From an uncultured Alphaproteobacteria bacterium (GTDB taxonomy: Bacteria > Pseudomonadota > Alphaproteobacteria > HIMB59 > GCA-002718135), in assembly GCA_902635455.1 (NCBI GenBank), contig CACPNW010000002.1:48869-112868 (forward strand): DNA of 64,000 nucleotides, in the 5' to 3' direction. This document shows, one piece after another, positions 19,150 to 28,537 of the stretch. A program made the translations under genes and the position numbers. Every line of letters starts with the position of its first letter. The first letter of the stretch is position 1. A model generated the notes under the pieces. The model was not told the DNA's origin. It made no database searches and saw only the letters and a list, made by a program, of their open reading frames with translations.

Positions 19150-20106
19150 TTAGCTACTTAGTCTTAATAAATCGTGAATATGAATTATTCCTATGGGTTT
19201 ATTTTGTTCACAAACAAAAATGCTAGTAATTTTTTTTGTATTCATTATGTTTAAGGTTTCACCGACTAGTGAGTTTTTATTTATAGTAGTTGGATTTTTT
19301 GTCATAATTTCTTCAGATTTTTTATTAAAAAAATTATCCCCAATATTTCTTCTCAAATCACCATCTGTAATTATGCCAACTAACTTATTATTTTTATTAA
19401 TAACTCCTACACAACCAAAACTTTTTTTGGTCATTTTCAAAAGAGCTGATGATACAGACTCATTAGCTTTTGCTAATGGAAGTTCCGGTTTTTTATGCAT
19501 AATATCTGATATGCTTGTTAAATCTTTACCAAGATTACCACCCGGATGTAAATTTTTGAATTGATTAGATTTAAAGCCTCTTAATTCTAACAATGAAATT
19601 GCAATACAATCACCAATAATCAAAGTCATTGTTGTAGACGTTGTAGGTGCAAGATTTAGAGGGCATGCCTCAACAGGTTTTTGATATAAAATTCCAAAAG
19701 TTGATTTTTTATAAAGCACGCTTTTTGCGTTACCAGAAATGCTAATAAGCGGAATATTAAATCTTTTTGAATAATTAATTATATTAATTAATTCTGATGT
19801 TTCTCCTGAATTTGAAATAGCTAAAATACAATCGTTTTTTTTGATGGTACCAAGATCACCATGACTAGCTTCGGTGGCATGTATAAAATAAGAAGGTGTT
19901 CCTGTTGATGATAAAGTTGAAGCGATTTTGTTTCCAATATGGGCACTTTTACCTATCCCTGTAACGATAACTTTGCCTTTGGCATTGAATAAAGTTTTTA
20001 CAGCATTGTAAAAATTTTTATTAAATATCTTAGATAATGTTTTAATACCTTTAATTTCTGTTGTTAAAGTTTTTTTTGCAGAATTAATAATTTTGTTCGA
20101 ATTCAT
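19150..20106 (-). CDS. kdsD: Arabinose-5-phosphate isomerase (KpsF/GutQ family)
   Basis: Interconverts ribulose-5-phosphate and arabinose-5-phosphate, the first step of KDO synthesis. From the ATG at 20106 the protein has 318 residues: an SIS sugar-isomerase domain (about 30-165, with GIGKSAHIGNKIASTLSSTG and HASEASHGDLG-like TEASHGDLG) and two CBS domains (about 195-318, GCVGVINKNNKLVGIITDGD). A longer in-frame start exists inside rnd, but the chosen ATG follows the rnd stop by one base and matches the family N-terminus. Together with kdsB (57474) and the lpt genes it supplies and exports LPS. Confidence 0.92.
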   Translation of the reverse strand: MNSNKIINSAKKTLTTEIKGIKTLSKIFNKNFYNAVKTLFNAKGKVIVTGIGKSAHIGNKIASTLSSTGTPSYFIHATEASHGDLGTIKKNDCILAISNSGETSELINIINYSKRFNIPLISISGNAKSVLYKKSTFGILYQKPVEACPLNLAPTTSTTMTLIIGDCIAISLLELRGFKSNQFKNLHPGGNLGKDLTSISDIMHKKPELPLAKANESVSSALLKMTKKSFGCVGVINKNNKLVGIITDGDLRRNIGDNFFNKKSEEIMTKNPTTINKNSLVGETLNIMNTKKITSIFVCEQNKPIGIIHIHDLLRLSS

Positions 20107-20107
20107 T

Positions 20108-20713
20108 TTAATGTTTAAATATATCTTGATCAGCCCACCCTTGAAGATCAAGATTGGTTCTTTGTTCTATAAAGTCAAAACAAGATTTTGCCAATTTAGT
20201 TCTACCTTCTCTTTTAAGTATTTTTTCTAATTTATCTTTAATTTTATTTAAATGTAACACATCTGTTGCTGCATATTCTTTCTGTTGTTTGGTTAAATCA
20301 CTGCCCCAATCCGAACTTTGTTCTACTTTTGATATAGTTTTATTAAGAAGCTCTTTACATAAATCTTTATAACCATGTTTGTCAGTATAAGTTCGAGCTA
20401 ATTTTGAAGCTATTTTAGTGCAATATATATTATTAATACTTATTTTGTAATTGTGCTTAAATACGGCTACATCAAATCGAGCAAAATGAAAAATTTTTAA
20501 TATTTTTTTGTTTTTTAAAATACTTAATAAATTTTTTGGCTTAGATTGATTGCTAATCTTCAATAGGTGGCATGTGCCATCCCCATTTGAAAGCTGAACT
20601 AAACATAATTTATCTCTTAGAGGATTTAGACCCATTGTTTCAGTGTCAATTGCCACTTCTAATCCAAGTTTAAGATTTGAGGGAATATCATTTTGGTAAA
20701 GTTTAATTTTCAT
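20108..20713 (-). CDS. rnd: Ribonuclease D-like 3'-5' exonuclease
   Basis: A 201-residue DEDDy exonuclease. Visible metal ligands are Asp23 and Glu25 in AIDTETMGL, Asp81 in HFARFDV, and the Tyr/Asp pair in QKEYAATDVLHL. It lacks the C-terminal HRDC domains of E. coli RNase D (375 residues), so it is the short alphaproteobacterial form. Expected role is 3'-end trimming of tRNA and other small RNAs. It is the first gene of the minus-strand run, divergent from the gene at 20781 with only 67 bp between them for both promoters. Confidence 0.87.
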   Translation of the reverse strand: MKIKLYQNDIPSNLKLGLEVAIDTETMGLNPLRDKLCLVQLSNGDGTCHLLKISNQSKPKNLLSILKNKKILKIFHFARFDVAVFKHNYKISINNIYCTKIASKLARTYTDKHGYKDLCKELLNKTISKVEQSSDWGSDLTKQQKEYAATDVLHLNKIKDKLEKILKREGRTKLAKSCFDFIEQRTNLDLQGWADQDIFKH

Positions 20714-20780
20714 AAAAACAAATATTATATATCTTTAATTTCAATCAATTAGTGCTATATCATTTATTTTTTAAAACGTC

Positions 20781-21686
20781 ATGAAATCAATAGTTATTTT
20801 TGGGGGCTCAGGATTTGTAGGGAAAAATCTTGTTAGAATATTGGCTAAAAATGGCTTTAAGATTATTGTCCCTTACCAAACTCCAACAAATGAACCAAAG
20901 CTTAGGCTTTTGGGTGCTTTAGGACAAGTTATACCAATTTATTTTTCATCATTAAAAGACAGGAGGATAAGATTAGTTTTACAAGAATGCACCATATGTA
21001 TTAACTTAAAAACTACTTGGGATAAAAAAAAAGGGTCTTTTAATAAAAATATTTTTGAGTTTAATTCTGATCTTATAACAATTTTAAAGAAAAATAATGC
21101 GCTTGAAAAATATATATTTTTTTCAGGCCTAGGTATTGATAAAAATGATAAATCTTTAAGAATTCAGGCTATTCTTAAGACTGAAAATTATTTAAAAGAA
21201 AAATTAGCTAATGTTATAATTATTAGGCCAGGAGTAATAATAGGTGATGAAGATCATTTTATAAAAAAATTAATACCAATCTTTAAATTATTCTATTTAA
21301 TCCCTTTATTTGGAGATGGAAAATCAAAATTTCAACCAGTGTTTGTTGATGATATCTCAATAGTAATTAAGAGAATAGTTTTAGACAGGCTTTTTGGCTC
21401 GCATATTTTTGAGCTAGCTGGACCAAATGTATTGACTTATGCTGAACTTTACAAGGAAATTTCCCGTTTCATTGGGAAAAAAAAGGTTTTTGTGCCAATT
21501 CCTTTGCTAGTTTCAAAAGTTATAATTGGTATCGCAGAAAAAACACCTTTTTCTCCTATAAATCTTGAGCAGTTATCTCTTTTTACTAAAGATAATATTA
21601 AAACAGGGATAGATAAAGATTTTAGTTTTTATAATATTAGTCCACAAGATACTCTAGGAATTATAAAAAAAATCTGCAGAAAATAA
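20781..21686 (+). CDS. NDUFA9-like atypical short-chain dehydrogenase/reductase
   Basis: A 301-residue Rossmann protein of the extended SDR group. The N-terminus has GGSGFVGKNLVRILAKNG, followed by PYQTPTNEPKLRLLGALGQV, the pattern of the complex I NDUFA9 family found in alphaproteobacteria and mitochondria. The catalytic YxxxK of classical SDRs is not clear. PVFVDDISIVI and LAGP in the second half are typical. It probably binds NADPH and assists or stabilises complex I, but a different quinone-related role is possible. It stands alone between rnd and gltD. Confidence 0.8.
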   Translation: MKSIVIFGGSGFVGKNLVRILAKNGFKIIVPYQTPTNEPKLRLLGALGQVIPIYFSSLKDRRIRLVLQECTICINLKTTWDKKKGSFNKNIFEFNSDLITILKKNNALEKYIFFSGLGIDKNDKSLRIQAILKTENYLKEKLANVIIIRPGVIIGDEDHFIKKLIPIFKLFYLIPLFGDGKSKFQPVFVDDISIVIKRIVLDRLFGSHIFELAGPNVLTYAELYKEISRFIGKKKVFVPIPLLVSKVIIGIAEKTPFSPINLEQLSLFTKDNIKTGIDKDFSFYNISPQDTLGIIKKICRK

Positions 21687-21700
21687 GGTTTTTTTAAATA

Positions 21701-21721
21701 TTAGTACCGAAGCTGTACTAA
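21701..21721 (+). repeat. Perfect 7-bp inverted repeat after the NDUFA9-like gene
   Basis: TTAGTAC and GTACTAA are separated by a 7-base loop, fifteen bases after the stop at 21686. A T-run comes nine to ten bases beyond the stem, too far for a standard intrinsic terminator. It could be a weak terminator or an operator for the gltD-gltB operon; I cannot tell which. The rest of the gap to 21803 is AT-rich. Confidence 0.35.
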
Positions 21722-21803
21722 ATTAAGCATTTTTTTGTATATTTTATAAAAATACTTATGTATTGCTTTTCGCCTTAATAAATTAGTAAACAAAATTGAC
21801 TAT

Positions 21804-23249
21804 ATGCTGAAATTTACATCAATTAATCAGGAAAACCCAAAAAAAACTTCTTCTAAAGAGCGAATAAAATCTTTTAAGGAAATATATTCAAAATATGAAA
21901 ATAATATAGCTAAAGAACAAGCATCAAGATGTTCCCAGTGCGGCATACCTTTTTGCCAGGTTCACTGTCCATTACATAACCACATTCCAGATTGGCTTAA
22001 ATTAGCAGCTGAAGAAAGATTAGAAGAAGCTTTTCAAATTTCATCATTAACAAATAATATGCCTGAAATTTGTGGCAGAATATGTCCTCAGGATAGATTG
22101 TGTGAAGGCAATTGTGTAATTGAACAATCTGGTCACGGAACAGTTACAATAGGATCAATAGAAAAATATATTAACGATACTGCATGGGAAAAAGGTTGGA
22201 TCAAACCAGTTATTCCATCTGCTGAAAAAAAACAAAGTGTTGGTATAATTGGTTCTGGTCCAGCAGGTTTAGCTGCAGCTGAAGAGTTAAGAAAAAATGG
22301 ATACAAAGTTACAATATATGATCGATATGACAGACCGGGTGGACTATTAATTTATGGAATACCAAATTTTAAATTAGAAAAAGAAATAGTTGAAAGAAGA
22401 ACAAATCGTCTAAAAGAAAGTGGCATAAATTTTGAATTAAATTGCAATATTGGATCTGATATTCTTTTTGATGATATTAGAAGCAAACACAGTGCTGTTT
22501 TAATAGCTACAGGAGTTTATAAATCTAGAGAAATTAATCTTAATAAATTAAATTTTAATAATGTTGTGCCCGCGTTAGATTATTTAATTACTAGTAATAA
22601 GTTTGGACTAAATGATAAAGTTGATGATTTTAGTAATGGAAGATTAAATGCAAATGGTAAAAATATTATTGTAATTGGAGGTGGTGATACTGCAATGGAT
22701 TGTGTTAGAACAGCTATAAGACAAGGTGCTAATTCTGTTAAATGTTTGTACAGAAGAGACAAAACTAACATGCCTGGATCGCAACGTGAAGTTGAAAACG
22801 CTATTGAGGAAGGAGTTGATTTTAAATGGTTAACCTTACCAACAGCGTATTTGGGGAATGGTTCACTTAAAAATATCACGACTGTTCTTATGCAACTTGG
22901 AGAACCCGATGAATCTGGTAGAAGAAGACCAGAACCTAAAGAAGGAACTGAACAAAAGTTAGATGCTGATCTTGTTATTGAAGCTTTAGGTTTTGAACCT
23001 GAAAATCTTCCTAAGCTTTTTGATGATGAAAACTTAAAAGTTACAAGGTGGGGAACACTTAAAATTAATTATAAAAATATGATGACATCTATTGATGGTG
23101 TTTTTGCAGCTGGCGATATTGTAAGAGGAGCAAGTTTGGTTGTTTGGGGCATAAAAGATGGAAGAGATGCTGCAAAAAATATTCATGATTTTATTGAGAA
23201 TAATTCAAAAACAGAAACTAATAATTATCAAAGAGCAATTAATGAATAA
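21804..23249 (+). CDS. gltD: Glutamate synthase (NADPH) small subunit
   Basis: Passes electrons from NADPH through FAD to the large subunit. The 481-residue protein has two N-terminal cysteine clusters (RCSQCGIPFCQVHCPLHNHIP and CGRICPQDRLCEGNCV) for iron-sulfur centres, the FAD site GIIGSGPAGLAAAEEL, and the NADPH site VIGGGDTAMDCVRTA, and ends with the usual GVFAAGDIVRGASLVVW. gltB follows with an 8-nt overlap. The order gltD before gltB is the reverse of that in E. coli. Confidence 0.97.
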   Translation: MLKFTSINQENPKKTSSKERIKSFKEIYSKYENNIAKEQASRCSQCGIPFCQVHCPLHNHIPDWLKLAAEERLEEAFQISSLTNNMPEICGRICPQDRLCEGNCVIEQSGHGTVTIGSIEKYINDTAWEKGWIKPVIPSAEKKQSVGIIGSGPAGLAAAEELRKNGYKVTIYDRYDRPGGLLIYGIPNFKLEKEIVERRTNRLKESGINFELNCNIGSDILFDDIRSKHSAVLIATGVYKSREINLNKLNFNNVVPALDYLITSNKFGLNDKVDDFSNGRLNANGKNIIVIGGGDTAMDCVRTAIRQGANSVKCLYRRDKTNMPGSQREVENAIEEGVDFKWLTLPTAYLGNGSLKNITTVLMQLGEPDESGRRRPEPKEGTEQKLDADLVIEALGFEPENLPKLFDDENLKVTRWGTLKINYKNMMTSIDGVFAAGDIVRGASLVVWGIKDGRDAAKNIHDFIENNSKTETNNYQRAINE

Positions 23250-26200
23250 AGATTTTGTAAATAATTATCAAAGAAACAAGAGATTTCTCGAAGAAAATCA
23301 TGTTTATAAAGAAAGTGATGAACATTCTTCATGTGGAGTTGGTTTAATAGCTTCTTTAGATGGATCTTCAACGAGGGAAATTGTTCAGTTTGGAGTCCAA
23401 GCTTTAAAAGTTTTATATCATAGAGGAGCAGTAGATGCAGATGGTAAGACGGGTGATGGAGCAGGGATTCAATTATCTATTCCGAAAGATTTTTTTATAG
23501 AAAAAATTGAACGAACGGGGCACAAACCAAACGATTATCCTTTTGGTGTTGGCATGGTTTTTCTTCCAAGAACTGATTTTGCTGCTCAAGAACAAGCAAG
23601 AACAATTGTTGAATCTGAAATTTTGAAAGAAGGTCTTAAAATTTATGGATGGAGACACGTTCCTATCAACTCATCTATTATTGGTGATAAAGCAAAAGCA
23701 ACTCGTCCAGAGATTGAGCAAATACTTATTTGTAATGATAAAATTAAGGATGAAAATGAATTTGATATAAAACTTTTTTTAGTAAGAAAAAGAATTGAAA
23801 AAGAAATCAGAAATCAAAATATCGCTGACTTTTATATTTGTTCACTTTCTTGTCAATCAATTGTGTACAAAGGAATGTTTTTGGCCGAACAACTGTCTAA
23901 TTTTTATCCTGATATACAAAAAGAAAGTTTTATTTCAAAATATGCTGTTTATCACCAAAGGTACTCTACGAACACATTTCCTACTTGGTCATTAGCTCAG
24001 CCATTTAGGGTAATTGCACATAATGGTGAAATTAATACACTAAAAGGAAATAAAAATTGGATGAATGCTCATGAACCACGCATGAGTCACCAAAATTTTG
24101 AAAATACAATTGATGATTTAAAGCCAATTATTGATTCTAATGCTTCTGATTCTGCTGCTTTAGATTCAACAATTGAATTATTAGTTAAAACAAACAGATC
24201 GCTGCCTATGGCTAAAATTTTAACTATTCCTGAGGCATGGGCCCATAGAAGAGACTTTCCAAAAAAATTAAAAGATCTTTATGCTTATGGTGGAGCAGTT
24301 ATGGAACCATGGGATGGACCAGCAGCGATATGTGGAGTGCATAATGAATGGGCAATAGCAGGTATGGATAGAAATGGATTGAGACCAATTAGGTATACAC
24401 TTACTAAAAATCTTTTAATTGCAGGATCTGAAACAGGTATGGTTAATGTTGATGAAAAAGATATTTTACAAAAAGGAAGAGTTGGACCAGGACAATTAAT
24501 TGCTGTTAATTTTAAGGAAAAAAAATTTTACACAAACAATGAAATAAAAAAATATTTATCAGAAACCAAACCTTTTGGAAATTGGACAAAAAAAATTACT
24601 TATATAGATAAACTTGTACAATCTACTGATGAAGAATTCAGAGACCTAGATCAAAGTGATTTAAGAAAAAGAATGGCCTGTTTCGCATGGTCAATGGAAG
24701 ATATTGAGTTAATTCTTCATCCAATGATAGCAGAAAAGAAAGAGGCAGTAGGCTCAATGGGTGATGATACCCCACTAGCAGTACTTTCAACAAAATATAG
24801 AGGTTTACATCATTTTTTTAGACAAAATTTTAGCCAGGTAACGAATCCTCCAATCGATTCTTTAAGAGAAAGAGTTGTCATGAGTTTGCGAACTAGGATT
24901 GGAAATTTAAGTAACATTCTTGATGAAAATGAAAACCAGTGTGATCATCTTCAATTAAATTCACCAGTTTTATCCATTGATCAATTTAAAGCTATGCGAA
25001 AATATATGAAAGACTCTGTAAAGATTATAGATACAACGATGGATAAAGATAATGATCAAAATACTTTTGAAAATCAGATTATTAGAATTAATAAAGAGTC
25101 AGAGCAAGCTGTAAGAGAAGGATATATACATATAATACTTAGTGATAAAGAAATGTCTAAAGAAAAAATAGCTTTGCCTATGATTTTAGTCACTAGCTCA
25201 GTTCATCATCATTTAATTAAGAAAAATTTAAGAACTTTTATATCATTAAATGTACAGTCAGCAGAATGTTTAGATGTTCATTATTTTGCAGTTTTAATTG
25301 GTGTAGGAGCAACTAGTGTTAATGCTTATATGGCTCAACAAGCTATTGCAGAAAGACATAAAAAAGGACTATTTAAAAATCTTTCGTATGAGGATTGTGT
25401 AGATAGATACATTAATTCAATTAATAATGGCCTTCTTAAGACTATGAGCAAAATGGGAATTTCAGTTATAAATTCTTATCGCGGTGGATGTAATTTTGAA
25501 GCAATTGGTCTTAGTAGAAATTTAATGAGTAAGTTTTTTCCTTCAATGAGTTCTAAAATTTCTGGAATTGGTATCAGCGGTATTGAGAGTAGATCAAGAT
25601 TAGCACATAATAAAGCATTTGAAGAAAATATTATTACTTTGCCTATAGGTGGAAATTATAAGTATAGGTTTGGAGGAGAGAAACATGCTTTTGAAGCTCG
25701 CTCAATTCATATGTTACAGACTGCCGTATCTACAAACAATTATTCTTTGTTTAAAAAATATTCTTTGATGATAGATGAAATGGATCCTATAAACATCCGT
25801 GATCTTTTAAATTTTAAAAAAAATAAAAAAAATCAAAATCTCTCAATAGATGTAGAACCATCTCAAGAAATTAGAAAAAGACTAGTTGCCCCTGGAATAT
25901 CTCTTGGAGCTCTAAGTCCTGAGGCTCATGAAACACTATCTATAGCAATGAATAGAATTGGAGCTAAATCAGATTCTGGTGAAGGTGGAGAAGATCCAGT
26001 TAGATTTAAACTCAAAGCGAATGGAGATAATGCTTCTTCAAAAATTAAACAAATTGCAAGTGGTCGTTTTGGTGTAACAGCAGAGTATTTAAACAACTGT
26101 GAAGAAATCGAAATTAAAGTTGCCCAAGGTGCTAAACCAGGAGAAGGAGGTCAACTACCAGGTGGAAAAGTTACAGGTTTAATTGCAAAATTAAGACACT

Positions 26201-27774
26201 CAACCGAAGGTGTAACCCTTATTAGTCCGCCACCTCATCATGATATTTATTCAATAGAAGACTTAGCTCAACTTATTTATGATCTTAAACAAATTAATCC
26301 AAGAGCTAAAGTTTGTGTAAAACTTGTAGCACAATCTGGCATAGGAACAGTAGCTGCTGGTGTTGCCAAAGCAAAAGCTGATACGATTTTAATTTCTGGT
26401 CATAATGGTGGCACTGGGGCAAGTCCACAAACTAGTATAAAATATGCAGGACTCCCATGGGAGCTTGGATTAAATGAAGTTCATCAAGTTTTATCTTTAA
26501 ATAATTTGAGAGATAAAGTTGTCCTTAGAACTGATGGAGGATTAAAAACTGGTAGAGATATAGTTATAGCAGCAATGCTAGGCGCGGAGGAATATGGAAT
26601 TGGAACAGCTAGTTTGGTTGCAATGGGATGTATTATGGTAAGACAATGCCACTCTAATACATGTCCTGTTGGTGTGTGCTCTCAAGATGAAAAATTAAGA
26701 GATAGATTTACTGGAACTCCTGAAAAAGTGATTAATTTATTTAGTTTTGTAGCTGAAGAAGTAAAAGAAATATTAGGATCTCTGGGATTTTCAAAACTTG
26801 ATCAAATTGTGGGTAGATCAGATCTTTTATATCAAGTTAGTAGAGGGAGTTCAGATTTAGATGATTTGGATTTAAATCCAGTTATTCAAACAATCGACTC
26901 ATCAGTTGGTGAGTTCAAAGAAAAGAAAAATAGAATTAATCAAGTATCTGAAAGTTTAGATATTAAAATCATTGGGGATGCAAAATCTTTTTTTGAAAAT
27001 GATCAAAAAATTCAACTAAATTATAATATTAAAAATACTGATAGGGCTATTGGAACTCGTTTAGCTTCTGAAATCACAACGACGAAAGGAATGAATAAAC
27101 TTAAGGATGATTTCTTTACTGTTAATTTTCATGGATCAGCAGGTCAATCTTTTGGTGCATTTAGTGTTAAAGGAACAACACTAAGGGTATATGGAGATGC
27201 AAATGATTATGTAGCAAAAGGACTATCAGGAGGTAAAATTATAATCCAACCAAATTCTTCGTCATTATTACAAACAAACAAAAATGTAATCATTGGTAAT
27301 ACTGTTTTATATGGTGCTACAAGTGGTAAACTTTATGCAGCTGGAACAGTTGGTGATAGATTTGCAGTAAGGAATTCTGGCGCTGATGCTGTAATTGAAG
27401 GATGTGGAGATAATGGATGTGAATACATGACTGGAGGAAACGCTGTAATAATAGGAGAAGTTGGAAATAATTTTGGTGCAGGAATGACTGGAGGAATGGC
27501 ATTTGTTTATGATAAAGAAGGGACTCTTCCCCTAAGAATTAATCTTGAAGATGTTATTTACCAGCAACAGATGACCTCACATTGGGAAAATTTTCTTTTG
27601 GAAAAAATTAAACTTCATATTTTAGAAACTCAATCAAAATATGCTAAAAATATTTTAGATAATTGGAAAAATGAAAAGTATTTATTTTGGCAGGTTGTTC
27701 CTAAAGAAATGGTAACTAAGTTTGATCAACCAATTATTATTGAAGAAGAAAAAGAGCTTAAAATTTCTCTTTAA
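23242..27774 (+). CDS. gltB: Glutamate synthase (NADPH) large subunit
   Basis: Makes two glutamates from glutamine and 2-oxoglutarate. From the ATG at 23242 the protein has 1510 residues. A further upstream in-frame start lies within gltD and adds an unconserved leader, so it is rejected. Cys31 in HSSCGVGLIAS is the N-terminal nucleophile after removal of a 30-residue propeptide. Domains in order: class II glutaminase, a central domain, the FMN/3Fe-4S synthase domain with GEGGEDPVRF, GAKPGEGGQLPG and the cysteines of QCHSNTCPVGVCSQ, and the C-terminal GXGXG beta-helix. The last 17 nt overlap the hydrolase gene on the opposite strand. Confidence 0.97.
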   Translation: MNKDFVNNYQRNKRFLEENHVYKESDEHSSCGVGLIASLDGSSTREIVQFGVQALKVLYHRGAVDADGKTGDGAGIQLSIPKDFFIEKIERTGHKPNDYPFGVGMVFLPRTDFAAQEQARTIVESEILKEGLKIYGWRHVPINSSIIGDKAKATRPEIEQILICNDKIKDENEFDIKLFLVRKRIEKEIRNQNIADFYICSLSCQSIVYKGMFLAEQLSNFYPDIQKESFISKYAVYHQRYSTNTFPTWSLAQPFRVIAHNGEINTLKGNKNWMNAHEPRMSHQNFENTIDDLKPIIDSNASDSAALDSTIELLVKTNRSLPMAKILTIPEAWAHRRDFPKKLKDLYAYGGAVMEPWDGPAAICGVHNEWAIAGMDRNGLRPIRYTLTKNLLIAGSETGMVNVDEKDILQKGRVGPGQLIAVNFKEKKFYTNNEIKKYLSETKPFGNWTKKITYIDKLVQSTDEEFRDLDQSDLRKRMACFAWSMEDIELILHPMIAEKKEAVGSMGDDTPLAVLSTKYRGLHHFFRQNFSQVTNPPIDSLRERVVMSLRTRIGNLSNILDENENQCDHLQLNSPVLSIDQFKAMRKYMKDSVKIIDTTMDKDNDQNTFENQIIRINKESEQAVREGYIHIILSDKEMSKEKIALPMILVTSSVHHHLIKKNLRTFISLNVQSAECLDVHYFAVLIGVGATSVNAYMAQQAIAERHKKGLFKNLSYEDCVDRYINSINNGLLKTMSKMGISVINSYRGGCNFEAIGLSRNLMSKFFPSMSSKISGIGISGIESRSRLAHNKAFEENIITLPIGGNYKYRFGGEKHAFEARSIHMLQTAVSTNNYSLFKKYSLMIDEMDPINIRDLLNFKKNKKNQNLSIDVEPSQEIRKRLVAPGISLGALSPEAHETLSIAMNRIGAKSDSGEGGEDPVRFKLKANGDNASSKIKQIASGRFGVTAEYLNNCEEIEIKVAQGAKPGEGGQLPGGKVTGLIAKLRHSTEGVTLISPPPHHDIYSIEDLAQLIYDLKQINPRAKVCVKLVAQSGIGTVAAGVAKAKADTILISGHNGGTGASPQTSIKYAGLPWELGLNEVHQVLSLNNLRDKVVLRTDGGLKTGRDIVIAAMLGAEEYGIGTASLVAMGCIMVRQCHSNTCPVGVCSQDEKLRDRFTGTPEKVINLFSFVAEEVKEILGSLGFSKLDQIVGRSDLLYQVSRGSSDLDDLDLNPVIQTIDSSVGEFKEKKNRINQVSESLDIKIIGDAKSFFENDQKIQLNYNIKNTDRAIGTRLASEITTTKGMNKLKDDFFTVNFHGSAGQSFGAFSVKGTTLRVYGDANDYVAKGLSGGKIIIQPNSSSLLQTNKNVIIGNTVLYGATSGKLYAAGTVGDRFAVRNSGADAVIEGCGDNGCEYMTGGNAVIIGEVGNNFGAGMTGGMAFVYDKEGTLPLRINLEDVIYQQQMTSHWENFLLEKIKLHILETQSKYAKNILDNWKNEKYLFWQVVPKEMVTKFDQPIIIEEEKELKISL

Positions 27775-28495
27775 TTATTGATAGTATTGAATCATTTATT
27801 ATTTTCAAATCAATTTTATTAGATAAACTATGATCACTGTTTTTTAAATATATAACTCTTGCAAAATTTCCTTTTATTTTTTTTAAAATTTTTAATGGTA
27901 CTTTTTCTGATACAACCTTATCTTTAAGACCATGTATTAGTATTAAAGGCTTGTTCCACTTAAAAGTTTTTTTTAAAATTTTGTTTTTAAATCCATCATC
28001 AATATATTTTTTTCTTATTAAATAAGTAAACCCATAAGATGAATACTTTATAATTCCATTTTTCTTCAGTTTAGATTTGTTTGTTTTGGAAAGACTCGCA
28101 TAAAAATCATCAATATAATCTGGTGCTGCAGCCAAACCTATCATTCCACAAATTCTAGCTGATCTTGCTTTTGCTGCTAAAAGCATTAGCCACCCACCCA
28201 TACTACTTCCAACTAGTATCTGAGGGCCCTTTGCAATTTTATCGATTATGTTTAACAAATCTTTTTTCCAGTCGGATATTGTAAAATCTTCAAATTTTCC
28301 ATAAGATTTTCCATGTCCTCTGCAGTCGAATTTAATGAAGTTTAGTTTATTTTTTTTTGCATATTTCTCAATAGATATAGCTTTTTGGCCAGTCATGTCT
28401 GAATTTAGACCATGAATAAATATTATTCCAGGTTTTTTACCGCTGATTTGTTTGTAATGAATTTTTTGATTATTATTGTTAAGAATGTAACTCAT
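27758..28495 (-). CDS. Alpha/beta-hydrolase
   Basis: A 245-residue hydrolase-fold protein. IFIHGLNSDM supplies the oxyanion loop, GSSMGGW the nucleophile Ser, LILIHGLKDKVV the acid, and NSDHSL the His. KFDCRGHGKSYG is common in carboxylesterases and in the YqiA/BEM46 groups. The substrate cannot be read from sequence. It is divergent from the glycosyltransferase cluster, with only 42 bp between, and convergent with gltB. No signal peptide is visible, so it is cytosolic. Confidence 0.8.
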   Translation of the reverse strand: MSYILNNNNQKIHYKQISGKKPGIIFIHGLNSDMTGQKAISIEKYAKKNKLNFIKFDCRGHGKSYGKFEDFTISDWKKDLLNIIDKIAKGPQILVGSSMGGWLMLLAAKARSARICGMIGLAAAPDYIDDFYASLSKTNKSKLKKNGIIKYSSYGFTYLIRKKYIDDGFKNKILKKTFKWNKPLILIHGLKDKVVSEKVPLKILKKIKGNFARVIYLKNSDHSLSNKIDLKIINDSILSIIKEKF

Positions 28496-28537
28496 GTTAT
28501 TTTTATAAATAATTAGTTTATAACATTATAAAAATAA

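Noticed and set aside
23158-23241. Longer N-terminus for gltB
   Set aside because: The extra 28 codons lie inside gltD and are not conserved. The ATG at 23242 puts the nucleophile cysteine at position 31, as is normal.
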